Source: Thiothrix sp. UBA5583 (lineage in GTDB: Bacteria > Pseudomonadota > Gammaproteobacteria > Thiotrichales > Thiotrichaceae). From it: a DNA stretch of 64,000 nt. Shown here piece by piece: positions 24,628-33,787 of this stretch. How positions within the stretch are numbered: position 1 is the first letter of the stretch; the number at the start of each line of letters is the position of its first letter. Where the stretch lies: positions 1 to 64,000 of the forward strand of contig DILV01000016.1 in assembly GCA_002425225.1 (NCBI GenBank), written 5' to 3'. Made by a program: the position numbers and the translations under genes. Below the pieces are notes generated by a model. It did not search any database. It was not told where the DNA came from and saw only the letters and a program-made list of their open reading frames with translations.

Positions 24628-26490
24628 ATGACTGAACACAGCACCCCTACCGAAATACCTGCCCTCACGGCAGAGACCCGCTGGGGAAAATGGCGGGAAC
24701 GCCTGCACAACTGGGGAATCCATTCACTCGACGTGATGCGCCTGCTGACGGAGAGGCTGATGGGGTTTTTACGCCTGTTTGCTACCTTAGGGCTGTTCCT
24801 GATCGTGGCTTTTGTGGTCTGGAAAGCCTACCAAAGCTCGCAACTGGTGCTGGTCAAGCCGTTTTCCGTGCCCAAATCCCTGGCTGACAGCCATGCCGAC
24901 AGTGGGCGCATCATCGCCAACCTGCTCAAACGCGAACTGCTGGATGCGGAAAACTCCATCTATACCACCGTCAAACGCACCAGCAATGATGAAAACATCA
25001 ACATCGGCGCTGTCACCGGCAATTCCGAAGATTACCTGCTGGGTTCCAGCATCAAGCTGCCGGAAACCGGTATTTCCATCACTGATGTGGTGGAATTCAT
25101 TTCCAGCATTTTCGGGCGGCACAACATTGTTGGCTCGGTGTATCAGGATCAGGGCAAGCTGTTCCTGCAAGTGGAACTGGAAGGGCGCATGTTCATTTTC
25201 CAGCGTGAACTGGGCAGCCGCAGCGACAAGGCGCTGAACATGGATCTGATCATCGAGATGCTGCGGGAAAGCCGTATCCGTCTGCTGAACGTCGCTTCCG
25301 CCAGCCACAACCTGTATTACTACTGTTCGGGTGAAACCGATGTGATTGAACATCCTGACAGCGCCTTACAGTCCTGGTTTGACCACTGTTCCCAACTGAA
25401 AAGCAGCGACATTACCCCCGCCAGTCTGGATACCTTGTTGAAACGCCTGAAATCAGCCGAATGGAAAGGGCTAACCAGCGACAATGATACCTTGCGCCAC
25501 ATCCTCAACCAAACCCTGAGTACTGCGCGGGACAAAACCAGATTGCTGTGCCCGGATTACCCCCAGACCCAGGTCTGCAAGGAAATGGCAGTAACGGAAA
25601 TCCCGCAGGTTGCGATCCGCATTCCGAACTTTATCCCGCCCGTGATAGCGCCTGCACCCGCGCCTAAAATGATGTTGCCTGACCTGCTGGATGCAAGTGC
25701 ATTCGAGCCGCAGGAAATGCCTACCAGCGTCATTACGCTCGCACCACAGGCAGAAAGCGGTACTGCCACCGCAGCAGGCACTGCCCCCCTGATTGAATTA
25801 CCCAGTGTGCGGGAATTGCTAGAAAAATGTGATGATCCGCAACGCCCGCTGCCCAGTGGGCAGGCAAAACTGGCATCCAACCAGTTAGATGGGGATGGCA
25901 AAATATTATTCAATAATCACCAACCCATTCCAGCTATGGAAAAATATGTACAGGCACTCGACCTGAACTGCAATAATGCTTTCGCCTGGGCAAACATGGG
26001 GGTTTTGCTGCTTGCGCCGGGCACACTGCAAAGCGCGACTGAAGCAGAACTGGCGCTGGTGCGTGCCACCAAAATCAACACCAAAGCCGACTGGATGCCG
26101 AACAGCCTGTGCATTGCCCGTGCGTATGCCGCTCCGCTGGATGGTATGGAGACACTGATCAATGACGAAAGCTGCCTTGCCGCCCGCAGCATTAACCCCG
26201 CCAACAAGGTAGGGCTGGATAAGCAGTTTTATATCGCCGTGGCTGACCGTTATTTTGCCGCAGGCCAGTACGAGCAGGCATTCCGCGTCTACCAGTCAGC
26301 ACTGGCGGTGGACAGAAAAAGGGATTGCGCCACCAGTGACGTGATCGGGCAGCTTTACCGCATGGAAACGGAACACCAGTTCAAGGGTGCCTGGCAGGTT
26401 GCGTGTGACATTCTGGCGGATGCTGTGCCGCTACCCGACAACAAACCCAGCCGGTGTGAGGAACAGTTGACTGCGTTTAAATGCCCGTAA
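24628..26490 (+). CDS. Membrane-anchored TPR-like protein
   Basis: 620 residues. The N-terminus is cytosolic (about 1-48), followed by one transmembrane helix (LFATLGLFLIVAFVVWKAYQ, about 50-69) and a large soluble part. A middle domain (80-210) is of unknown fold. A Pro/Ala-rich linker (about 320-395) precedes TPR-like helices (FNNHQPIPAMEKYVQALDLN, FAWANMGVLLLAP, QYEQAFRVYQSALAVD), with several Cys in the C-terminal half (CDDPQRP, CNNAFAW, CLAARS). I do not recognise the family. It may be a scaffold at the inner membrane. A bidirectional terminator follows. Confidence 0.65.
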   Translation: MTEHSTPTEIPALTAETRWGKWRERLHNWGIHSLDVMRLLTERLMGFLRLFATLGLFLIVAFVVWKAYQSSQLVLVKPFSVPKSLADSHADSGRIIANLLKRELLDAENSIYTTVKRTSNDENINIGAVTGNSEDYLLGSSIKLPETGISITDVVEFISSIFGRHNIVGSVYQDQGKLFLQVELEGRMFIFQRELGSRSDKALNMDLIIEMLRESRIRLLNVASASHNLYYYCSGETDVIEHPDSALQSWFDHCSQLKSSDITPASLDTLLKRLKSAEWKGLTSDNDTLRHILNQTLSTARDKTRLLCPDYPQTQVCKEMAVTEIPQVAIRIPNFIPPVIAPAPAPKMMLPDLLDASAFEPQEMPTSVITLAPQAESGTATAAGTAPLIELPSVRELLEKCDDPQRPLPSGQAKLASNQLDGDGKILFNNHQPIPAMEKYVQALDLNCNNAFAWANMGVLLLAPGTLQSATEAELALVRATKINTKADWMPNSLCIARAYAAPLDGMETLINDESCLAARSINPANKVGLDKQFYIAVADRYFAAGQYEQAFRVYQSALAVDRKRDCATSDVIGQLYRMETEHQFKGAWQVACDILADAVPLPDNKPSRCEEQLTAFKCP

Positions 26491-26491
26491 T

Positions 26492-26521
26492 AGAAAAAGA
26501 CGAGTTGCCTCGCCTTTTTCT
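26492..26521. terminator. Bidirectional terminator between the TPR gene and lpdA
   Basis: AGAAAAAGACGAG and CTCGCCTTTTTCT form a 13-bp stem with one mismatch around a TTGC loop. There are A-rich and T-rich flanks on both sides, so it works for both convergent transcripts. Confidence 0.8.
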
Positions 26522-26541
26522 TTGCCTAAACCGCGTTCAGT

Positions 26542-27978
26542 TTAGTGTTTTTTCTTCGGCGGAATCAGGTCGGTAATCGAGCCTTCAAACATTTCCGCTG
26601 CCATTGCCACCGTTTCGGACAGTGTGGGGTGCGGATGCACCGTCAAGCCGATGTCGGTGGCATTCGCGCCCATTTCGATTGCCAGCGCGACTTCGGCAAT
26701 CAAATCGCCTGCGTTCGTGCCGACAATGCCCGCACCGATCACGCGGTCGGTTTCCGCGTCGAAAATCAGCTTGGTCATGCCTTCGTCGCGCCCCAAGGAT
26801 AGCGAACGTCCGCTGGCTGCCCACGGGAACACGCCTTTGCCGATGTTCATGCCTTTGGCTTTGGCTTCTTCTTCGGTCACGCCGACCCAGGCGATTTCAG
26901 GGTCAGTGTAGGCAACGGATGGAATCACCCGTGCGTCGAAGTGGCTTGCCATGCCAGCGGCAGCTTCGGCAGCGGTTTTGCCTTCGTGAACCGCTTTGTG
27001 CGCCAGCATCGGTTGCCCAATGATGTCGCCAATCGCGAAGATGTGTGGCTGGGTAGTGCGCATTTGCGTGTCGACCACTTGCACAAAGCCGCGTTCGTCC
27101 ACCGCCACACCCGCTTTTTCCGCACCGATGCGCTTGCCGTTCGGCGTGCGCCCAACTGCGACCAATACGCGGTCATACAATTGCGGTTCGGCGGGCGCTT
27201 GTTTGCCTTCAAGGGTGACTTTCATGCCTGCCGCTGTGGCTTCGACTTTGGTCACACGGGTTTCTAACCAGATGTTTTCATAACGCTTTTTAATGCGGGT
27301 GAAATACGGTTTCACCACGTCTTTGTCCGCGCCCGCGATAATGCCGGGCAGCATTTCGACTACGGTGATTTTAGAACCGAGGGCGGCGTAAACCGTTGCC
27401 ATTTCCAGCCCGATAATACCGCCGCCGATGACCAGCATGTGTTCCGGCACGCTCGCCAATTCCAGCGCACCCGTGGAGTCGATCACGCGCGGATCATCTG
27501 GAATGAAGGGCAATTTCACCGCTTCCGAACCCGCCGCAATCACGGCTTTTTCAAAACGCACCACGGTTTTTTTGCCGTCGTTGCCGATGACTTCAACGTG
27601 GTTGGGGTCGAGGAATGTCCCCACGCCATTCACCACCTGCACTTTGCGCTGTTTTGCCAAGCCCGACAGACCGCCGGTTAAGCGGTTGACGATCTTTTCT
27701 TTCCAGCCGCGCAGTTTGTCGATGTCGACTTTGGGCGGGGCAAATTCAATGCCGCAATCGGCGACTTCGTGCGCTTCGTCCAGCACTTTTGCCGCGTGCA
27801 GCAAGGCTTTGGACGGAATGCAGCCGACGTTCAAACACACACCACCCAAGGTGCTCCAGCGTTCCACCAGCACGGTTTGCAGCCCCAGATCGGCAGCACG
27901 GAAGGCAGCGGTGTAACCGCCGGGGCCTGCACCCAACACCAGCATCTGGCAGGAAATATCTGCTTTCAAGTTACTCAT
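26542..27978 (-). CDS. lpdA: Dihydrolipoyl dehydrogenase (E3)
   Basis: 478 residues. This FAD flavoenzyme reoxidises lipoamide of the pyruvate dehydrogenase complex. FAD-binding LGAGPGGYTAAFRAADLG is at the N-terminus, the redox disulfide is GGVCLNVGCIPSKALLH, the NAD-binding motif is VIGGGIIGLEMATVYAALG, and the C-terminal active-site base is HPHPTLSE. It is the last gene of aceE-aceF-lpdA, 16 nt after aceF. It may also serve other 2-oxoacid complexes. Confidence 0.96.
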   Translation of the reverse strand: MSNLKADISCQMLVLGAGPGGYTAAFRAADLGLQTVLVERWSTLGGVCLNVGCIPSKALLHAAKVLDEAHEVADCGIEFAPPKVDIDKLRGWKEKIVNRLTGGLSGLAKQRKVQVVNGVGTFLDPNHVEVIGNDGKKTVVRFEKAVIAAGSEAVKLPFIPDDPRVIDSTGALELASVPEHMLVIGGGIIGLEMATVYAALGSKITVVEMLPGIIAGADKDVVKPYFTRIKKRYENIWLETRVTKVEATAAGMKVTLEGKQAPAEPQLYDRVLVAVGRTPNGKRIGAEKAGVAVDERGFVQVVDTQMRTTQPHIFAIGDIIGQPMLAHKAVHEGKTAAEAAAGMASHFDARVIPSVAYTDPEIAWVGVTEEEAKAKGMNIGKGVFPWAASGRSLSLGRDEGMTKLIFDAETDRVIGAGIVGTNAGDLIAEVALAIEMGANATDIGLTVHPHPTLSETVAMAAEMFEGSITDLIPPKKKH

Positions 27979-27994
27979 GATTCAACTCCCCGCA

Positions 27995-29602
27995 TTACAG
28001 GATCAGGTTACGCACGTCGGACAACACAAACGCGATATGGCTGACGAAACGTGCCGCATACGCGCCATCAATCACGCGATGGTCGTAAGACACCGCCAGT
28101 GGTTGCAGCAGACGGTCGACAATTTCGCCATTCACGCGCTTGAGGCGCTCTTGCGCACGGGTCAGGCCGAGAATGCCGACTTCCGGTGCGTTGACAATCG
28201 GGGTGAAGTTCGTGCCACCAATCCCGCCAAGGCTGGAAATGGTGAAACAGCCACCCTGCATGTCCGCCGCCTTCAGCTTGCCATCGCGGGCTTTTTTCGA
28301 CACTTCGCCGAGTTCGCGTGCCAGTTCAAACAAGCCTTTGCGGTCGACATCGCGGATGACGGGCACAACCAGGCCATCCGGCGTATCCACCGCAATGCCG
28401 ATGTTATAAAACTTGCGCTGGATCAGGTTTTCGCCATCGTCCGCCAGTGCCGAATTGAATTTCGGGTATTCCTTGAGAGCGGCGACCACCGCTTTCAGCA
28501 TGAACACCAGCGGGGTGAAGTTGAAGCCCATTGCCTTGGCCTTGTCTTTCAAACTGTTGCGGTAGGCTTCCAGTTCAGTGATGTCGGCTTCGTCGAAATG
28601 GGTCACTTGCGGCACGTTTAGCCATGCGCGGTGCAAATGCTTGGCGGAAAGTTTGCCAATCCGCGACATCGGCACAGTTTCGATTGCACCAAACTGACTC
28701 CAATCGGGTTGGGTAATCAGCGGAATACCCATTTCACCGCCAGCAGGTGCGGCAGGTTTTGCTGCTGGTGCAGGTGTAGCAGCTTGTGCGACCACAGCAC
28801 TGCCACCTTTGCCAAAGTTGCGCACATCGGCTTCGGTAATGCGCCCGTGTGAGCCTGAGCCTGCCACTTGCGTCAGGTCAACGCCCAGTTCACGCGCAAT
28901 GCGCCGCACTGACGGGCTGGCGTGGGCGCGGCGGAAACTTTCCGCATCCACCGCCGGGGCATTGGTCGCCGGGGAAACAAAAAGGGAAGCGGCAGGCATG
29001 GCGGCTGCAACCGGAGCAGCCTCTGAGGATGATGCGCCTGCCACTTCCAAAACCAGAATCAGGCTGCCTTCGGAAACCTTGTCACCGACCGCAATCCTGA
29101 TCTCCTTGACCTTGCCCGCTTTGGGCGAGGGAATTTCCATCGATGCCTTGTCGGATTCGAGCGTAATCAGCGAGTCTTCCGCTGCCACCACGTCCCCGAC
29201 CTGCACCAACACTTCAATCACGTCGACATCCTTGAAGTTGCCGATGTCCGGCACGCAGATGTCTTCCAGACCGGTCGGCGTGACCACCGTGACCGGCACG
29301 GCAGCGGCAGCACCACCGGAGACTTTCGGCTGGGCGGCAGCCGAAGCCACGTTGACGCTGGCTTCACCGGCATCAGCCAGCAACAGGATCAGGGAGCCTT
29401 CGGAAACCTTGTCGCCCACAGCGATGTTGATTGCCTTGATCACCCCACCACGCGGGGCGGGAATATCCATTGATGCTTTGTCGGATTCGAGCGTAATCAG
29501 CGCATCGTCAATCGCAACGGTATCGCCAACCTTCACCAACACATCAATCACATCGACATCAGCGAAATTGCCAATGTCGGGAACACGAATTTCAATACTC
29601 AT
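27995..29602 (-). CDS. aceF: Dihydrolipoamide acetyltransferase (E2) of pyruvate dehydrogenase
   Basis: 535 residues. Two lipoyl domains are visible, each with the lipoylated Lys in ESDKASM(D/E)IP (about residues 1-75 and 117-192). An Ala/Pro-rich linker, a peripheral subunit-binding domain (SPSVRRIARELGVDLTQVAG) and a catalytic domain ending in the active-site HRVIDGAYAARF follow. Escherichia coli AceF has three lipoyl domains, so the two-domain form here is shorter. It lies 15 nt after aceE. The near-identical lipoyl segments are a coding duplication visible at DNA level. Confidence 0.96.
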   Translation of the reverse strand: MSIEIRVPDIGNFADVDVIDVLVKVGDTVAIDDALITLESDKASMDIPAPRGGVIKAINIAVGDKVSEGSLILLLADAGEASVNVASAAAQPKVSGGAAAAVPVTVVTPTGLEDICVPDIGNFKDVDVIEVLVQVGDVVAAEDSLITLESDKASMEIPSPKAGKVKEIRIAVGDKVSEGSLILVLEVAGASSSEAAPVAAAMPAASLFVSPATNAPAVDAESFRRAHASPSVRRIARELGVDLTQVAGSGSHGRITEADVRNFGKGGSAVVAQAATPAPAAKPAAPAGGEMGIPLITQPDWSQFGAIETVPMSRIGKLSAKHLHRAWLNVPQVTHFDEADITELEAYRNSLKDKAKAMGFNFTPLVFMLKAVVAALKEYPKFNSALADDGENLIQRKFYNIGIAVDTPDGLVVPVIRDVDRKGLFELARELGEVSKKARDGKLKAADMQGGCFTISSLGGIGGTNFTPIVNAPEVGILGLTRAQERLKRVNGEIVDRLLQPLAVSYDHRVIDGAYAARFVSHIAFVLSDVRNLIL

Positions 29603-29617
29603 AAAATCAACTCCAGA

Positions 29618-32317
29618 TCAGGCGTACAGCGGGTTGGGTTTTTCAGGGTCGATGCCGTATTTCGCCAGTGCTTCCAGCACGGTTTTCACCGTGATGTTGC
29701 CGTTGGCTTGGCTGGTTTTTTGCTGGTCGGCCAGTGCTTTCAGCGCCGCTACGGTGACGTAATAACGGTCTACCTCGAAATGTGAGCGCAACGCATCACG
29801 GCTATCGGAACGCCCGAAACCGTCTGTGCCTAACACGTGGTAATCCCCCGGCACATACGCACGGATTTGCTCGGCAAAGCTGCGGATGTAATCAGTGGAA
29901 GCAATAACAGGGCCTTGCTGACCTTCCAAGCATTGCGTGACCCACGGCTTGCGCTCTTCCTGATCAGGATGCAGCAAATTCCACCGCGCACACGCTGCGC
30001 CATCCCGTGCCAATTCGTTCAGACTTGGCGTTGCCCAAATGTCGGCTGCCACGCCCCAATCGGCTTGCAACAACTCGGCAGCAGCCATCACTTCGCGCAG
30101 GATTGAGCCGCAACCCAGCAATTGCACCCGGTTTGCCGCCTTGCCTGCCGCCGTTTGCAAGCGGTACATGCCCCGGATGATGCCTGCTTCTGCGCCTTCC
30201 GGCATGGCGGGCATGGCATAGTTTTCGTTCAGGGTAGTGAGGTAATAGAACACGTTTTCACCGTCCTGATACATGCGCTTCATGCCGTCATGCACAATCA
30301 CCGCCACTTCATAGGCGAAGGTCGGGTCATAGGACTTGCAGTTGGGGATGAAACCGGCAAACAACTGGCTGTGACCGTCCTGATGTTGCAAACCTTCGCC
30401 GTTAAGCGTGGTACGCCCTGACGTGCCGCCGACCAAGAAACCGCGTGCCAGCATGTCGCCCGCTGCCCACGCCAGGTCACCAACCCGCTGGAAACCGAAC
30501 ATGGAATAAAAAATATAAAACGGAATCATCATCTTGTGGTTGTTGGCATACGAGGTGGAAGCCGCAATCCACGAGGACATAGCGCCGTCTTCGTTAATGC
30601 CTTCCTCCAGCAACTGCCCCTTGCTGGATTCCTTGTAAGGCATGATGTCGTTGGCATCTTCCGGCTCGTATTTCTGCCCTTCCGGGGAGTAAATGCCGAC
30701 CTGGCGAAACATGCCTTCCATACCGAAAGTCCGCGCTTCATCCGGCACAATCGGCACTAAACGCGGCCCCAATTCCTTGTGACGTGCAATCGCTACCATC
30801 ACCCGCACCATCGCCATCGTGGTGGACATGGTGCGTTCGCCAGTGTCTTTCAACAGCGCATCAAAGATAGATAGATCAGGAATTGGCAATGTCTCGAAAT
30901 TTTGCGGACGGTTCGGTAAATAACCACCCAAGGCTTGACGACGTTCATGCAAATACTGCATTTCCGGCGAATCAGCGGCGGGCTTGTAGAATTCCGCGCC
31001 TTCAACTTGTTGTTCTGAAACCGGAATATTAAAGCGGTCACGCAGTTTCAGTAATTGGTCGGAACTGAGCTTTTTCTGCTGATGGCTGATATTCATGCCT
31101 TCGCCCGCTTCGCCCATGCCGTAACCTTTGACGGTGTGCATGAGGATGACGGTCGGGCGACCCACGGTCGTCACCGCATTGTGGTACGCCGCGTAGACTT
31201 TTTCCTGATCGTGACCGCCACGCATCAGATCGTAGTAAATCTGCTCGTCGGTCATATCGGCAACCATCGCTTTCAGCTCTGGGTATTTGCCGAAGAAGCG
31301 TTCACGGATGTACGCACCGCCCTTGTTCTTGAAGTTCTGGTATTCGCCGTCGATGCATTCCATCATCAGCTTGCGCAGTAACTGACCGTATTGCGGGTCA
31401 TCCAGCAGACGATCCCAGCCGGAACCCCACAGCACCTTGATCACATTCCAGCCCGCGCCCCGGAAATTGCCTTCCAGTTCTTGCACGATTTTGCTGTTGC
31501 CGCGTACCGGGCCATCCAAGCGTTGCAGGTTACAGTTAACCACGAACACCAGATTGTCGAGTTTTTCGCGGGAAGCCAGCGCAATCGCGCCTTGGGATTG
31601 CGGTTCATCCATTTCACCGTCGCCCAAGAACGCCCAAACCTTACGTCCTTCCGCATGATTTTCAGATTTCTTGGTTAACTCTCTGTTTTCCAAATATTTT
31701 AAAAAACGTGCCTGGTAGATAGCCATGATAGGCCCCAAGCCCATTGAAACGGTGGAGAACTGCCAGAAATTGGGCATCAAATACGGATGTGGATACGACG
31801 AAATGCCCTTGCCACCGGCTTCAATACGGAAGTTTTCTAACTGCTCTTCGGTGATCCGCCCTTCGACGAAAGCGCGCGCATACGTACCAGGTGCGGTATG
31901 TCCCTGAATAAACAACATATCGCTGCCATTCGGATGATCATGCCCTTTCCAGAAGTGGTTATAACCGACTTCGTACATAATCGCGGAAGATTGGAATGAG
32001 GCAATGTGACCGCCGGGGGAAGCAGGTTTGCGGTTAGCACGTACCACCATCGCAGTGGCATTCCAGCGCAATGCCCGCAAAATGTGGCGTTCCAGCTCTA
32101 AATTTCCCGGATAAACAGGCTGTTGCGCGACAGGAATGGTGTTGACGTAAGGCGTGTGCATATCGGGTGGCTCAATGCCAGACTCGAATGCTTTCTCAAT
32201 GGTTTTTTGCAGCAAGTGGCGGGCGCGTTCTGCACCGACGCGCTCAACCACGACATCAATGGCTTCTTGCCATTCCGCCGTTTCTTGCGGGTCAAGATCG
32301 ACATACTCCATACTCAT
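29618..32317 (-). CDS. aceE: Pyruvate dehydrogenase E1 component (homodimeric)
   Basis: 899 residues, the size of the AceE-type single-chain E1. It decarboxylates pyruvate using thiamine diphosphate and acetylates the E2 lipoyl groups. The ThDP motif is AFLGDGEMDEPQSQGAI. The N-terminal NTIPVAQQPVYPGNLELE and the VLGTDGFGRSDSRDALRSHFEVD end are characteristic of AceE. The ATG at 32317 follows AGGAGG at good spacing. It is the first gene of the operon; upstream is a 229-bp AT-rich leader or promoter region with an inverted repeat. Confidence 0.96.
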   Translation of the reverse strand: MSMEYVDLDPQETAEWQEAIDVVVERVGAERARHLLQKTIEKAFESGIEPPDMHTPYVNTIPVAQQPVYPGNLELERHILRALRWNATAMVVRANRKPASPGGHIASFQSSAIMYEVGYNHFWKGHDHPNGSDMLFIQGHTAPGTYARAFVEGRITEEQLENFRIEAGGKGISSYPHPYLMPNFWQFSTVSMGLGPIMAIYQARFLKYLENRELTKKSENHAEGRKVWAFLGDGEMDEPQSQGAIALASREKLDNLVFVVNCNLQRLDGPVRGNSKIVQELEGNFRGAGWNVIKVLWGSGWDRLLDDPQYGQLLRKLMMECIDGEYQNFKNKGGAYIRERFFGKYPELKAMVADMTDEQIYYDLMRGGHDQEKVYAAYHNAVTTVGRPTVILMHTVKGYGMGEAGEGMNISHQQKKLSSDQLLKLRDRFNIPVSEQQVEGAEFYKPAADSPEMQYLHERRQALGGYLPNRPQNFETLPIPDLSIFDALLKDTGERTMSTTMAMVRVMVAIARHKELGPRLVPIVPDEARTFGMEGMFRQVGIYSPEGQKYEPEDANDIMPYKESSKGQLLEEGINEDGAMSSWIAASTSYANNHKMMIPFYIFYSMFGFQRVGDLAWAAGDMLARGFLVGGTSGRTTLNGEGLQHQDGHSQLFAGFIPNCKSYDPTFAYEVAVIVHDGMKRMYQDGENVFYYLTTLNENYAMPAMPEGAEAGIIRGMYRLQTAAGKAANRVQLLGCGSILREVMAAAELLQADWGVAADIWATPSLNELARDGAACARWNLLHPDQEERKPWVTQCLEGQQGPVIASTDYIRSFAEQIRAYVPGDYHVLGTDGFGRSDSRDALRSHFEVDRYYVTVAALKALADQQKTSQANGNITVKTVLEALAKYGIDPEKPNPLYA

Positions 32318-32377
32318 GATGGTTCCTCCTAGCTATAGATTGATGGTCAAAATGTTTATTTTTTGTTCTTTCTAGCC

Positions 32378-32413
32378 AAAAGGGATATATACAGCAGCAC
32401 CCCCTATCCCTTT
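32378..32413. promoter_or_regulatory. Inverted repeat in the aceE upstream region
   Basis: AAAGGGATA (32378-32386) and TATCCCTTT (32405-32413) form a perfect 9-bp inverted repeat with an 18-bp spacer, about 60 bp upstream of aceE. It could be an operator or an RNA stem in the leader. The flanking 32430-32540 is very AT-rich and presumably holds the promoter; no clear hexamers were assigned. Confidence 0.4.
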
Positions 32414-32546
32414 CGGAGCGGATACTACTATAGAAATACACAGAAGGATTTAGAAATAATGATTGTATTTTTTAATTATTATAATGAAAAAATAGTTGTT
32501 TATTTATCAATAATTTATAAATATAAAATTCATGAAAAATGAAGGG

Positions 32547-33656
32547 TTACGGTAAGCGTCCCATATCTACCGCCAAAGTTTCACGTGCTCCCCGCCGCAA
32601 AACCCCTAGTTCCTGACGGCTGCCAGGGCTGGAGGCCGCCACCCGGTTGCGGAAATCGCCCACATCCACCACCGGCTGACCGGCAAAACTGATAATCACA
32701 TCATCGACTTGCACACCCGCCCGCGCAGCAGGTGAACCGGGTTGTACCCCTGTCACCAGAATACCGCCCTGCCCACGCTCCAGTTGCAGACGTTGAGCCA
32801 CGTCACGGGTCAGCGGCTGGAGCATCACCCCGATCTGCCCGCGCACGACCGTACCCTGCTGGATAAGCTGATCCGCCACGCTTTTGACGAAATTGACCGG
32901 AATGGCGAAACCAATCCCCATGTAACCACCACTGCTACTGAAAATGGCGGTATTCATACCCACCACTTGCCCATCCAGATTGACCAGCGGGCCGCCGGAA
33001 TTGCCAGGGTTGATGGCAGCATCGGTTTGGATGAAATCCTCGTAATCGTTGATACCCAGTTCTGTGCGCCCCTTGGCACTGACTACCCCCACTGTCAGGG
33101 TGTGTTGCAAGCCGAACGGGTTGCCGATTGCCAGCACCCATTCCCCCACATCCAGTTGCGTCGAATTGCCCAGCGGCAGGGGCGGCACATCCACCGCAGG
33201 CATTTCCAGCAACGCAATGTCGGAATGGGAATCCACGCCCTTGACGGTGGCATCCAGTTCCTGACCGTTCAACAACACCACCCGCACCTTGCTGGCATTT
33301 TCCACCAGATGGTTGGTCGTGAGGACGTAGGTGCGCCCGCCTTCTGTCCTGAATACAAACCCTGACCCCTGGGCAACATCAAACACATCCTCGGGCGGCA
33401 GATTGTCTCGCGGTTTAGGCAACTCGCCGAAATAGCGCCTGAGGAAATCCTGCTCGACAGGCGACAGTTGCAGGGAGGCAGGGTCAATGGGGAATTCCGA
33501 CTGTACCGACACCACCGACGGTGAAACCTGACGGGTGACGGCAGCGAAAGCCTTGCCGGATTCGCGCGGGTTGAGCAAGGCATCGTACTGCCCTTGCACC
33601 AGCGAACAGCCGGACAAAAAGATACCGATAAAACAGGCGGATAGAATTCTTGTCAT
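32547..33656 (-). CDS. HtrA/DegS-like S1C serine protease lipoprotein
   Basis: 369 residues. Unusually for the family it has a lipoprotein signal with lipobox LSGC (Cys17), so it should be anchored in a membrane facing the periplasm. The catalytic triad is visible: His116 in TTNHLVEN, Asp146 in SHSDIALLEM and Ser220 in NPGNSGGPLV. One PDZ domain follows (about 275-365, GILVTGVQPGSPAARAGVQVDDVI). One PDZ resembles DegS rather than DegP. It may work in envelope quality control or sigma-E-type signalling; no anti-sigma gene is nearby. Confidence 0.88.
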   Translation of the reverse strand: MTRILSACFIGIFLSGCSLVQGQYDALLNPRESGKAFAAVTRQVSPSVVSVQSEFPIDPASLQLSPVEQDFLRRYFGELPKPRDNLPPEDVFDVAQGSGFVFRTEGGRTYVLTTNHLVENASKVRVVLLNGQELDATVKGVDSHSDIALLEMPAVDVPPLPLGNSTQLDVGEWVLAIGNPFGLQHTLTVGVVSAKGRTELGINDYEDFIQTDAAINPGNSGGPLVNLDGQVVGMNTAIFSSSGGYMGIGFAIPVNFVKSVADQLIQQGTVVRGQIGVMLQPLTRDVAQRLQLERGQGGILVTGVQPGSPAARAGVQVDDVIISFAGQPVVDVGDFRNRVAASSPGSRQELGVLRRGARETLAVDMGRLP

Positions 33657-33787
33657 TGCAGTGCCAAGGGGTCGTGAATGGTTATGACACTTATACCTGC
33701 TTTACAGGATGAACGCCAATAGGTCGGCTTTGTGGACAACCCCAAGCGCAGCGTTTACTGGTCGGTCGGTATCAACACCAGGGGGGA

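Noticed and set aside
32577-32591. Half parS-like GTTTCACGTG in the HtrA-like gene
   Set aside because: The right half is CTCC rather than AAAC, so it is not a palindrome, and it is far from the other sites.
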